DNA of 64,000 nt, from the NCBI RefSeq assembly GCF_900129025.1, contig NZ_FQUM01000002.1, forward strand, positions 620,001-684,000, read 5' to 3'. The notes below the pieces were generated by a model that searched no databases, was not told the DNA's origin, and saw nothing but the letters and a program-made list of their open reading frames with translations. The translations under genes were made by a program, and so were the position numbers. The DNA is from Mariniphaga anaerophila (GTDB lineage Bacteria > Bacteroidota > Bacteroidia > Bacteroidales > Prolixibacteraceae). Position 1 is the stretch's first letter; each line of letters starts with the position of its first letter. This document shows positions 47,885 to 57,465 of this stretch, piece by piece.

Positions 47885-48064
47885 ATGATAGGAATAAGCG
47901 ACTCGTGGATTTTGCTGGCGTACCTGCTTTGTGCTTTAAGCACAATTGCCTGTGTGGTTTATGGCGTGATAAACTGGAATAAAGGCGCTAAGAGTGAATC
48001 CGATGATTTTCAGGAAGAATCGGATTGGAAAAAGAAGGAGTCTGAAATTGAAGAATCATTATAG
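47885..48064 (+). CDS. Small symporter accessory protein
   Basis: 59 aa from ATG 47885 to TAG at 48064, too short for standard ORF filters. MIGISDSWILLAYLLCALSTIACVVYGVINWNKG is one membrane helix with a short N-terminus; the rest is an acidic/charged tail (SESDDFQEESDWKKKE). It is followed after 11 bases by a sodium-solute symporter gene. Small single-helix proteins of this look are known to precede such symporters. The amphipathic charged tail probably faces the cytoplasm. Confidence 0.75.
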   Translation: MIGISDSWILLAYLLCALSTIACVVYGVINWNKGAKSESDDFQEESDWKKKESEIEESL

Positions 48065-48075
48065 GAGAACAGGTT

Positions 48076-49686
48076 ATGCTGGGAAATACAATCGCTTTGT
48101 TGGTCTATCTTTTTATCATAAGTTTTTTTGGTTTTTTGGGATACCGTCACACAAAAACCTCAACTGATTACCTGCTGGGAGGCAGACAGATTCACCCGAT
48201 GATTATGGCGTTGTCGTATGGTGCTACCTTTATCAGTACATCGGCCATTGTTGGGTTTGGCGGAGCTGCCGGAACGTTGGGGATGGGGTTGCTGTGGCTT
48301 ACTTTCCTGAATATTTTGCTGGGTATTTTTATCGCTTTTGTGGTTTTTGGGAAACGAACACGAAGGATGGGTTACAGTCTTGATGCCCATACTTTTCCCG
48401 AATTGTTGGGAAATCGTTTCGACTCAAAATTTATTCAGGGCTTTGCCGGAGTCGTTATTTTCCTGTTTATGCCGATTTATACCGCCGCAGTGCTCAAAGG
48501 CGGAACTGATTTCATTCAAACGCATTTTGGAATTTCATACGAAATTTCGTTGCTCTTTTTTGCCGCTGTTGTTGCGTTGTATGTGTGGATGGGCGGATTG
48601 AAAGGAGTGATGTACACCGATGCTTTTCAGGGAGGAATTATGTTTCTGGGAATGATTTTCCTGATTATTTATACCTATTCAAAATTGGGAGGTGTTACCA
48701 GCGCCCATGATCAACTTACGCATTTGTTTGATAATCCCGATGTACAGGAGCAGACAGCAGGATTGGTGAAGGGAGGTTTTGCGGGGTGGACATCGATGCC
48801 TAAAACCGGTTCGCCAACCTGGTGGTCGCTTATTACAACAATTATTATGGGAGTTGGCATTGGAGTACTTGCCCAGCCTCCGCTGGTGGTGCGGTTTATG
48901 ACTGTAAAAAGCAACCGGGAGCTGAACAGGGCAGTGGTGTCCGGAGGGATTTTTATTCTGGTTACAACAGGTGTGGCATACATTATCGGCCCATTGTCGA
49001 ATCTTTTCTTTTTTGAGGAAACGGGCAGTATTGCAACAATTGCCGCCGGAGGAAACGATAAAATAATTCCGATGTTCATAAAAAACTATGTTCCGGGTTG
49101 GTTCGGAGTTATCTTTTTTCTGGCGCTGGTGGCGGCAGCCATGAGTACGCTGAGTTCGCAGTTTCATGCCATGGGTACCGCCGTGGGGCGCGATGTGTAC
49201 GAAAAAGCAATGAACAAAAAAGGAAACACCATTCTGATAACCAAAACGGGTATTCTTGTGGCCATATTAATTAGTGTTACTCTTGCTTACCTTGCCAATC
49301 AGCTCGATACAAGCATGCAGATTATTGCTACCGGAACGGCAATGTTTTTTGGCCTGTGTGCGGCGTCGTTTCTGCCGGCGTATATTTCTGCGTTGTTTAT
49401 TCGCACTATTTCAAAAGAAGCAATTATTGCGGGAATGGTTACCGGTTTTGTTGTGGGTATTTTTTGGATATTCTTTATTCACGAAAAAGAAGCTTCCAGC
49501 TTGCAGTTGTGTATGGCTTTGTTTAATAAAACTTCCCTGGTGAAAGAAACCGGTTTGGCTAAACTGGCAATGGTCGACCCGATAGTTGTAGCTCTTCCGT
49601 CGTCAGTAATTGCAACAACCATTGGCGCACTGGTTAAAAAATGCACGCTCTCGCAGCAGCATCTTGATAAATGTTTTAAAGCGTAA
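48076..49686 (+). CDS. Sodium:solute symporter family protein
   Basis: 536 aa, about 13 membrane helices. SSS-family motifs: GYRHTKTSTDYLLGGRQIHPMIMALSYGATFISTSAIVGFGGAAG, YVWMGGLKGVMYTDAFQGGIMFLGM, FFLALVAAAMSTLSSQFHAMGTAVGRDVYEKA (the AAxMSTxSS sodium-site region). It imports an organic substrate with sodium; with the porin and PaaK upstream, the substrate may be phenylacetate or a related aromatic acid (inference from context). Confidence 0.9.
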   Translation: MLGNTIALLVYLFIISFFGFLGYRHTKTSTDYLLGGRQIHPMIMALSYGATFISTSAIVGFGGAAGTLGMGLLWLTFLNILLGIFIAFVVFGKRTRRMGYSLDAHTFPELLGNRFDSKFIQGFAGVVIFLFMPIYTAAVLKGGTDFIQTHFGISYEISLLFFAAVVALYVWMGGLKGVMYTDAFQGGIMFLGMIFLIIYTYSKLGGVTSAHDQLTHLFDNPDVQEQTAGLVKGGFAGWTSMPKTGSPTWWSLITTIIMGVGIGVLAQPPLVVRFMTVKSNRELNRAVVSGGIFILVTTGVAYIIGPLSNLFFFEETGSIATIAAGGNDKIIPMFIKNYVPGWFGVIFFLALVAAAMSTLSSQFHAMGTAVGRDVYEKAMNKKGNTILITKTGILVAILISVTLAYLANQLDTSMQIIATGTAMFFGLCAASFLPAYISALFIRTISKEAIIAGMVTGFVVGIFWIFFIHEKEASSLQLCMALFNKTSLVKETGLAKLAMVDPIVVALPSSVIATTIGALVKKCTLSQQHLDKCFKA

Positions 49687-49718
49687 CACAATTGGAGGAG
49701 GTGAGTAGTTAGGGGAGG

Positions 49719-49766
49719 CTGGAAACTGGAGACAGGAAACTGGAGACAGGAAACAGGAAACAGGAG
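49719..49766 (+). repeat. Short purine-rich tandem repeat at the trailer side of the CRISPR array
   Basis: AAACTGGAGACAGG occurs twice in tandem (49723-49736 and 49737-49750), then AAACAGG twice (49751-49764), and a partial copy precedes. It lies 80 bases outside the oldest CRISPR repeat. Function unknown. Confidence 0.85.
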
Positions 49767-51764
49767 AACGGTATGAGCATATTACACGGTATGGTGAGGT
49801 TTATAGCATCGGGCGGAGAGCATGGAGCAGAGGGGAGAGAGATTTCAATTCCACTATGGTGCGATTAATAGTAAAATTGCCAGCCGTTGGAAAACTATCG
49901 ACGAAATTTCAATTCCACTATGGTGCGATTAATAGTAAAATTGAGCCGCCAACCTGGTACAGCTGGTTTATTTCAATTCCAGTATGGTGCGATTAATAGC
50001 TTGAAAGAATTGTGATAGTTGCTTATGCGGCTGCGATTTCAATTCCACTATGGTGCGATTAATAGCTATTGCCGGGTTAAAGACAATGTCATTAAACTGC
50101 ATATTTCAATTCCACTATGGTGCGATTAATAGAATTCTAAGTAAGCCCACCCGATAAAAACAAAACTAATTTCAATTCCAGTATGGTGCGATTAATAGCC
50201 GCTGATTTCATATTGCGGAGAGTGGAGACAAATATTTCAATTCCAGTATGGTGCGATTAATAGTTTGTGCATCCGACTGCGGATTAGCCACAACAGTATT
50301 TCAATTCCAGTATGGTGCGATTAATAGGAAGTGTGAGCGTTATAAATGTAAGTTTAAAAAAAATATTTCAATTCCAGTATGGTGCGATTAATAGAAACGG
50401 GCGAAATGGCTAGTAAGGTCGTTGGCGAATTTCAATTCCAGTATGGTGCGATTAATAGTGTGACGTCCAAACACATTCCGTTGTCATTGATTTATTTCAA
50501 TTCCAGTATGGTGCGATTAATAGAATAACCCCCTTAATCTCCGACGTACCTCAATCGAGATTTCAATTCCAGTATGGTGCGATTAATAGGCTTGCAATTC
50601 ATCTGGTCGTATCGTTGCTGCTTTATTTCAATTCCAGTATGGTGCGATTAATAGGGCAAATGCTGTTTATTGTAGATGTTCTGGAACTATATTTCAATTC
50701 CAGTATGGTGCGATTAATAGTGCGCTCCTCCGTTGTTGCTTTCTATCCATGCTTGCATTTCAATTCCAGTATGGTGCGATTAATAGTTCCAACTTGAAAA
50801 TGTCACGCCCCCGATACTGCATTTCAATTCCAGTATGGTGCGATTAATAGACTATGAAGATAGCGACAAGGTAACAGAGCTTGATAATTTCAATTCCAGT
50901 ATGGTGCGATTAATAGTATGGGATGTATTAAATCTTAAAATGACTAAACGATTTCAATTCCAGTATGGTGCGATTAATAGGTATTATCATCTTCCTTAAA
51001 GATGTGGTATATCTATTTCAATTCCAGTATGGTGCGATTAATAGTTCGAAACGGACACGCCAAACGAGACGAATTTTGAATTTCAATTCCAGTATGGTGC
51101 GATTAATAGACCAAGAGCGAAATTTCATCAAAGCAGGTCAGGTATTTCAATTCCAGTATGGTGCGATTAATAGTCGCGAAATCGGCGCTTCGAGTACAGC
51201 TCATCCAGATTTCAATTCCAGTATGGTGCGATTAATAGGGATTATCCCAGGGGAGTTTGAACTCTCCGCCCAATTTCAATTCCAGTATGGTGCGATTAAT
51301 AGTATGAACCGTTTTGATTTGAATTGTATTTTTATGTATTTCAATTCCAGTATGGTGCGATTAATAGATTTATTCCGCCGTTCTTAATCTCCTGCACCAA
51401 TCGATTTCAATTCCAGTATGGTGCGATTAATAGCTTTCCGTGAAGCGATAATTTAATGCCTTGTTTGTTCATTTCAATTCCAGTATGGTGCGATTAATAG
51501 TTTTCGTAGCTATGCAAGAAATAGAGGCGCTGAGATTTCAATTCCAGTATGGTGCGATTAATAGTCGAATTGCAGGAGATTGAATACAAGTGTCATTCGT
51601 GATTTCAATTCCAGTATGGTGCGATTAATAGTATAATTATTTACCCCCAATTCATCAGGGTAGTCTGTTATTTCAATTCCAGTATGGTGCGATTAATAGC
51701 TGGCGTCGACACTCGACCCGCTGACAGGCACCGAATTTCAATTCCAGTATGGTGCGATTAATAG

Positions 51765-51870
51765 AGTGAGGGCGTTCACAATTTCCAGCGCCTGTGCGCC
51801 CGATTTCAATTCCAGTATGGTGCGATTAATAGAGTGAGGGCGTTCACAATTTCCAGCGCCTGTGCGCCCG
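51765..51870 (-). repeat. Tandem duplicate of a 38-base spacer
   Basis: Spacers 51765-51802 and 51833-51870 are identical over 38 bases (both begin AGTGAGGGCGTTCACAATTT on the + strand), separated by one repeat. This looks like a repeat-spacer unit duplication, or a double acquisition of the same spacer. Confidence 0.97.
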
Positions 51871-53021
51871 ATTTCAATTCCAGTATGGTGCGATTAATAG
51901 AGCGTATAGTAATGTTTACCGACCACGGTGGATATCTATTTCAATTCCAGTATGGTGCGATTAATAGTCGCCTTTGCCTGCTTGTCTGTAAGCTTACTAA
52001 AATTTCAATTCCAGTATGGTGCGATTAATAGCGGATGATCCAGGACAGGGCAAGACCTTTCAGACGATATTTCAATTCCAGTATGGTGCGATTAATAGAG
52101 GACTTACGACATTTGTATGTGACGAGGGAGAGGAAATTTCAATTCCAGTATGGTGCGATTAATAGAATGAGAAGCATTGCAACATCGATAGCTAAAAGCG
52201 CATTTCAATTCCAGTATGGTGCGATTAATAGACGGTTACCCGTTTATTTTCTGGCAAAACCAGCCATATTTCAATTCCAGTATGGTGCGATTAATAGTCC
52301 TCCGGGTTCTGCTAGCTCTGGCAGTAGTACTACGATTTCAATTCCAGTATGGTGCGATTAATAGAAATCATTCGTTTGAATAAAGACCAGATTTGGGAAT
52401 TTCAATTCCAGTATGGTGCGATTAATAGACTGTTATCCCTAATGTATTTTTTGCCGATTGTTCCCAATTTCAATTCCAGTATGGTGCGATTAATAGTTGA
52501 AACCGATGTGGTAAGAGAGAATAATCAAACGTAATTTCAATTCCAGTATGGTGCGATTAATAGTGGTGTGTAATGGCAAAATCTATGACAACTAAAAAAG
52601 ATTTCAATTCCAGTATGGTGCGATTAATAGCTGGTGAACTCATGACAACACTTGATGCTATTAAACATTTCAATTCCAGTATGGTGCGATTAATAGTAAT
52701 ACCTGTCCACTCTATCAGCAAAATATTGACATTTCAATTCCAGTATGGTGCGATTAATAGGCATTGCTTGTCAAGTACTGGCGATATGAGGGAGTAATTT
52801 CAATTCCAGTATGGTGCGATTAATAGCTTATACTAACGATAATCGAAGCAGCTCGCGACCGTATTTCAATTCCAGTATGGTGCGATTAATAGTTGCCGGA
52901 TTAATAAAGACGATGTCGCTCTTTGCCATTTCAATTCCAGTATGGTGCGATTAATAGTAAATGGAAGAATGTCATTTGATGAAATCACAAAATTTCAATT
53001 CCAGTATGGTGCGATTAATAG

Positions 53022-54298
53022 CAAAAACGACAGCTTAAATCCATCAATCTACATTAATTTCAATTCCAGTATGGTGCGATTAATAGAAGTAGCTAAATTA
53101 CAAGTATCATATGCACGCCTATTTCAATTCCAGTATGGTGCGATTAATAGCAACAAGCAAAAATGGGATAATGCCCTGTTGCTCGTATTTCAATTCCAGT
53201 ATGGTGCGATTAATAGGGTCCGGTTTTGACCTGGAAAAAGGAAGGCAGACAAATTTCAATTCCAGTATGGTGCGATTAATAGCTCTTACCCCCTGACATT
53301 AGAAATCGTTTAATGTATTTCAATTCCAGTATGGTGCGATTAATAGTCTTTCTTTTGTTCCGGCATCGAACAGGTGGCCGATTTCAATTCCAGTATGGTG
53401 CGATTAATAGTCTTTTACTTCGTCAAATATCCTTCCTCCTCTTTCTATTTCAATTCCAGTATGGTGCGATTAATAGTAAATACCCCGCCTGACCTTCAAT
53501 ATTAAAATCGTTATTTCAATTCCAGTATGGTGCGATTAATAGCTTTTATTTGCAGATTGTGCTTTTTGCAGATTGCTTATTTCAATTCCAGTATGGTGCG
53601 ATTAATAGATGTCAGTTCAAACCCTCTCTCCATTTCTTCAAAAATTTCAATTCCAGTATGGTGCGATTAATAGCGCCGGAGGAGGGCGAATGAAGCCTAA
53701 CGGACAGATTTCAATTCCAGTATGGTGCGATTAATAGTACTTCAACCGGGCTTGATAATTTCTTCGATAATCCATTTCAATTCCAGTATGGTGCGATTAA
53801 TAGATTGCACGTGCAACACTGTCAGGAAGTTTATTTATATTTCAATTCCAGTATGGTGCGATTAATAGCCATCTGAACCAGCGACTGGCTTTGAAATACC
53901 TGATTTCAATTCCAGTATGGTGCGATTAATAGTAATCAATATGTGTTTGATAGCCAGTCTGTTTTAGGATTTCAATTCCAGTATGGTGCGATTAATAGCC
54001 GAAGGCGGCGTAATATGGTACCATCCAAACATGCATTTCAATTCCAGTATGGTGCGATTAATAGATACAATCTATCACCTATGATGTTAACTATATCCAT
54101 TTCAATTCCAGTATGGTGCGATTAATAGTCATTATTTATTCAGCATAAATCCGGTAAATTTTATATTTCAATTCCAGTATGGTGCGATTAATAGGGAAAT
54201 CCGATGATGGCTGACCAAAACATTATAGACAAATTTCAATTCCAGTATGGTGCGATTAATAGACAAAAACGACAGCTTAAATCCATCAATATACATTA
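53022..54298 (-). repeat. Pair of near-identical spacers (53022-53056 and 54263-54298)
   Basis: The two spacers share 34 aligned bases (both contain AAAAACGACAGCTTAAATCC) and differ at a single base, CAATCTAC versus CAATATAC; the second has one extra base at its left end. Counted from the handle side, the mismatch is at spacer position 8. The older copy is to the left. Confidence 0.95.
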
Positions 54299-54722
54299 AT
54301 TTCAATTCCAGTATGGTGCGATTAATAGGACTTGATTAACGGCATTGAATAATAGCTCACCTAATTTCAATTCCAGTATGGTGCGATTAATAGAGCGCGG
54401 TTTTTCCGTAAGATTCGACGTACTAAGTCATTTCAATTCCAGTATGGTGCGATTAATAGAAGAGCTATTTGCAAAGTTGTATGTTTTTTCTCTAGATTTC
54501 AATTCCAGTATGGTGCGATTAATAGTTAACACGAATCATTCATATGTGGTATACCTGCCGCGATTTCAATTCCAGTATGGTGCGATTAATAGTCCGTAGG
54601 CAAAGCCATTCAGGAGTTTGCCAAACGATTTCAATTCCAGTATGGTGCGATTAATAGCAACTTTTTTCACAAACTAAAAACAAGTAAAAAAAATTTCAAT
54701 TCCAGTATGGTGCGATTAATAG

Positions 54723-54947
54723 CCGTCAAAATTATAAAAAAAAAGAGCTGATTATAAATAGTATAGAAACTAAAATATTCTTCTTTTTTGTCTGATAAGT
54801 TGTCGATGGGTGATGCTGTAAAAAAGCCGAGGTTTCGACAACCTGTCATAAAATATTGTTATTCAGTATGTCAAAGAACTGGTGTTGGGCAAGCCGGAAA
54901 GTAGTTGAACAAAGCCTCTCCGTTTATTTGGGGGTCGACAACCTGTA
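54723..54947 (-). promoter_or_regulatory. CRISPR leader with repeated TCGACAACCTGT motifs
   Basis: 225 bases between the last repeat and cas2, AT-rich near the array. TAATTTTG (- strand, 54734 to 54727) is a -7 match next to the first repeat. TCGACAACCTGT occurs at 54835-54846 and 54935-54946, exactly 100 bases apart; TTGTCGA lies at 54800-54806 and 54958-54964 as inverted partners, the latter inside the cas2 end. These could be contacts for adaptation proteins (inference). Confidence 0.7.
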
Positions 54948-55211
54948 TTATAAAAAATTGTCGATACTGCTGCGCTCTTTGCCCACAACTTCTTTCTCGA
55001 GCCATTTTTCCTGCCGGGTTCTGAACAGGATAAAACTATCGGTTTCTTCATCCATAATCTCTTTGGCCCGTATTTTTAATTCTTCAAGTTTTACCTCGCT
55101 AATTTCTCCTTCAAACACTGAGTTTTGAATCCAGTTGAGGTACTGGCGGCAAAGTTTTAACATTTTGCCCACTCGTTTTTGCCCTACATCGTAAACCGCA
55201 ATAATGTACAT
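54948..55211 (-). CDS. cas2: CRISPR-associated endonuclease Cas2
   Basis: 87 aa from ATG 55211; the start overlaps the cas1 stop by one base (TGATG), so a TTG two codons earlier is not needed. Ferredoxin-like start MYIIAVYDVG with the metal Asp8, and LKLCRQYLNWIQNSVFEGEISEVKLEELK, the usual Cas2 pattern. It forms the integration complex with Cas1. It is the last cas gene, facing the leader. Confidence 0.95.
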   Translation of the reverse strand: MYIIAVYDVGQKRVGKMLKLCRQYLNWIQNSVFEGEISEVKLEELKIRAKEIMDEETDSFILFRTRQEKWLEKEVVGKERSSIDNFL

Positions 55212-56215
55212 CACCAATACACTTTAAATGGTTTGTAATCTTCTATCTGTAAAATGTGCTTAACCAATTTGTAGCATTCCAGTTTTATCAGGTGTTTATA
55301 GCTGACGTTGCGATTTAGAGTACGGTGCTTAATGGTTTCGCTAAGCCGGTTTTCAAACGCCTGCACAAATTTCTTTTTTCCGTTGGGTGTAAGAGTAACC
55401 GAGTTGATGCCTGTTTCGAAGTCGTGGGGCTGAATCTCTTTTTTGTTGATTACTTTAAAAATAACACGGTCAACCAACAGCGGTTTAAACACTTCGGCCA
55501 AATCGAGCGACAACGAAAAACGGCGCTCCCCCGGCTGGTGTAAAAACGAAATAAGCGGGTTGAGCTGTGTTTGGTGAATGGCTCGCAAACACTGGCTGTA
55601 ACACATCATATTGCCAAAAGAAATAAGCGCATTTACCTCGTTTAGCGGAGGACGATAGCTGCGGCCTCCCATTTCAAAATGATTTAAAATCAGGTTAAAT
55701 GCATCGTAGTAATAACGCCGTATATTGCCTTCTATTCCCATTAACTCGTCAATAGCTGTGGTCAACTGAATTTTTTCGGAGAGTTTTTCTATGGCTTCAA
55801 TAATTTCCGCTAAATCTTTTCCGCGATTATCGTAATAGCGCAGATTTTTCAACATATTGAATGCAGCTCCGGTTAGAATTTGCTGTGCAATATTCAGTCG
55901 TTTTTTCGTGTTTTTATAAAAATCGGTTTGAGCCAACAACACTTTTCCCGAAAGCAAAGCCTCCCGCGGCATAAACGACCCCGTGTAGTTTTCGTAATAA
56001 TCAAAAAAATGAATGGGAATTTGCTGCTGACCCAGGAAATTGTATAACGCCGAATTGGCATCAAGATTTCCAAAGCAGTATAGCTCTCCAACATTTTCAA
56101 CAGGGAGGAAGCGCGGCTTTTGTTCGTTCCCTTCTTCGTCGTAGGGCGTAAATTTCAGCGTATTGTCGCGGCGTTGCAAACGGCCCGGATTAAACAGGTA
56201 ATAAGTGCGTTTCAT
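55211..56215 (-). CDS. cas1: CRISPR-associated endonuclease Cas1 (type I-B)
   Basis: 334-aa spacer integrase. N-terminal beta domain (YYLFNPGRLQRRDNTLKF, ENVGELYCFGNLDANSALYNFLGQQQIPIHFFDYYENYTGSFMPRE) and C-terminal helical nuclease domain. The catalytic triad is visible: Glu162 in MGIEGNIRRYYYDAF, His226 in LNPLISFLHQPGERRFSL, and Asp238/Glu241 in LDLAEVFKP. The length and IEG/LHQPGERRFSL style match the I-B Cas1 branch. It overlaps cas2 and lies 68 bases after cas4. Confidence 0.97.
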   Translation of the reverse strand: MKRTYYLFNPGRLQRRDNTLKFTPYDEEGNEQKPRFLPVENVGELYCFGNLDANSALYNFLGQQQIPIHFFDYYENYTGSFMPREALLSGKVLLAQTDFYKNTKKRLNIAQQILTGAAFNMLKNLRYYDNRGKDLAEIIEAIEKLSEKIQLTTAIDELMGIEGNIRRYYYDAFNLILNHFEMGGRSYRPPLNEVNALISFGNMMCYSQCLRAIHQTQLNPLISFLHQPGERRFSLSLDLAEVFKPLLVDRVIFKVINKKEIQPHDFETGINSVTLTPNGKKKFVQAFENRLSETIKHRTLNRNVSYKHLIKLECYKLVKHILQIEDYKPFKVYW

Positions 56216-56283
56216 AATTGTTTGGCGTTTTTTATGGTTGAAGGATGCTGAATTTTCGAGTTGTATCGTGCCTGATTTAGTTT

Positions 56284-56787
56284 TTACAGTTCACCGGAAT
56301 AGCAGAAATCGAAGTAGGAACATCCCCGGCAGCGGCTTATTTTAATCTTTTCGGGAGCTTGTTCCCGGGCTATTATCTGTTCTATCTTTTTTGTTGCTTC
56401 TTTAATATACTCCCGGTCAGGAGTAGTCAACAGCACCTCTTCTTTTTTGCGAAGCCGCGGATATTCAAGCAGCCCGCTGGCATTAATTCCGTTTTGTTCC
56501 AGTACATAGAGGTAGTATTTAACCTGCCAGATGTGTGCCTCTTCGCGTTTGTCTGATTTTTTTATTTCGTGTACCACATTCTGCTTCGTGTCGAACCAAT
56601 CAATTTTAATTCCTCCCGTGGAAATTTCTTTAAAGCGCTCACTGCGTTGTTTATAACTGGTTTCGTGAATAAGTTTTCCCTCATATACCGCCTCCGACGT
56701 GTGTTCCATGTTAATGCCGCTGGCAAACAGCCAAAGCTTTCGTTGGCAAATGAGGTAATAGTTGAAGTGGGTGCCGGTGACTTCCAT
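56284..56787 (-). CDS. cas4: CRISPR-associated Cas4 nuclease
   Basis: 167 aa from ATG 56787. RecB-like nuclease with an iron-sulfur cluster: Cys14 (YLICQRKLWLF) and Cys153, Cys156, Cys162 in CRGCSYFDFC. Nuclease residues: the Asp in IKIDWFDTKQ, ExK in VVHEIKKSD, and the QVKYYLYVLE motif. It trims prespacers and selects the PAM-side end during adaptation. Placed between the pRiA4b-like gene and cas1. Confidence 0.95.
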   Translation of the reverse strand: MEVTGTHFNYYLICQRKLWLFASGINMEHTSEAVYEGKLIHETSYKQRSERFKEISTGGIKIDWFDTKQNVVHEIKKSDKREEAHIWQVKYYLYVLEQNGINASGLLEYPRLRKKEEVLLTTPDREYIKEATKKIEQIIAREQAPEKIKISRCRGCSYFDFCYSGEL

Positions 56788-56826
56788 AATCAATACAGGT
56801 TATTATTTTTTGAACGGACTAACAGA

Positions 56827-57411
56827 TTATTGTTTTAAAAAAACTTCAGTTAAAAGTTGGCGGCTTTCTTCGATGTTAAAGCTTTTGGCATCCCACTCTT
56901 CCTGGCCAAGCCATTCCTTTACGCTTTGGTAGTCATCCGATTTAGGATTTGCCAAAACTTCTTTCAAGTCTTCATACCCCCAGGCGCCCCCGCAGTCTTC
57001 CGGTGGGCATTGCCCTTTTCCTGCCAGAATCCGGGGATACATGGTTCGCTCCGGGCTGATTTTTTCGAGAACAATGGTGTGTAGCCAACTGTCTCCAAAA
57101 TCGTAGATGTAGGTGAACTTTTGCCCTTCGCTATCGAAAATTTTTTCAACCTTTAGTTCTTCGGCATCCAGAATTTCTCCACTATATAGGAAGCCCCTAT
57201 CGTCGAAGTCATCATCGAATTTTAGTTTTATCTGCGGATAGGTGCCGTAACCCTGCGGCGAAAACTGAAACATATGTTCGTTCAGCCAGCCAAAAGCAAT
57301 CTGAATAACAACATGGAAATCGAAAAACGAGTACCCCCGGGGAATGGTAACTCGCCGCCACACAGGAGGTTTTGTAATGCCTTTTAGTTGAATCTTAAAT
57401 TGAAATGTCAT
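56827..57411 (-). CDS. Plasmid pRiA4b ORF-3-like protein inside the cas operon
   Basis: 194 aa, soluble, with the family pattern FKIQLKGITKPPVWRRVTIPRGYSFFDFHVVIQIAFGW, HMFQFSPQG, FTYIYDFGDSWLHTIVLEKISPE, and ILAGKGQCPPEDCGGAWGYEDL (PF07929 type). The biochemical role of this family is not known. It lies 39 bases before cas4 on the same strand and 144 bases after cas3, so it is transcribed with the cas genes or inserted among them. The CxxxxC pair (CPPEDCGG) could bind metal. The gap before it holds a palindromic element. Confidence 0.85.
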   Translation of the reverse strand: MTFQFKIQLKGITKPPVWRRVTIPRGYSFFDFHVVIQIAFGWLNEHMFQFSPQGYGTYPQIKLKFDDDFDDRGFLYSGEILDAEELKVEKIFDSEGQKFTYIYDFGDSWLHTIVLEKISPERTMYPRILAGKGQCPPEDCGGAWGYEDLKEVLANPKSDDYQSVKEWLGQEEWDAKSFNIEESRQLLTEVFLKQ

Positions 57412-57465
57412 TGTTGTTGGTTTTTATTTAAAATTCTTTCGAAATAGTTCGGTTCCTTATCTGTT

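Larger units (their letters stand above)
49842..54722 (-). CRISPR. Type I CRISPR array, 75 repeats and 74 spacers
   Basis: A 30-base repeat beginning ATTTCAATTCCA and ending TGCGATTAATAG recurs 75 times; the 74 spacers are 34-38 bases. I counted each repeat start from 49842 to 54693. The repeat's reverse complement ends ATTGAAAT, the usual 5' handle of type I-B crRNAs, so the array is read leftward (- strand), leader at 54723 next to cas2, oldest spacers at the left. Repeats 1, 2, 4 and 5 (left end) carry CCACTATGG instead of CCAGTATGG; repeat 3 and all others have G. Translated frames inside the array are artefacts. Confidence 0.98.

Noticed and set aside
50615-54599. Several + strand frames of 60-140 codons with repeated FNSSMVRLI / FQFQYGAIN peptides
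   Set aside because: They are the CRISPR repeat read in different frames across spacers, with no start signals or protein family.
49842-54722. Array read left to right (+ strand)
   Set aside because: The repeat's handle ATTGAAAT appears only on the - strand, and the variant repeats are at the left end, opposite the leader next to cas2.
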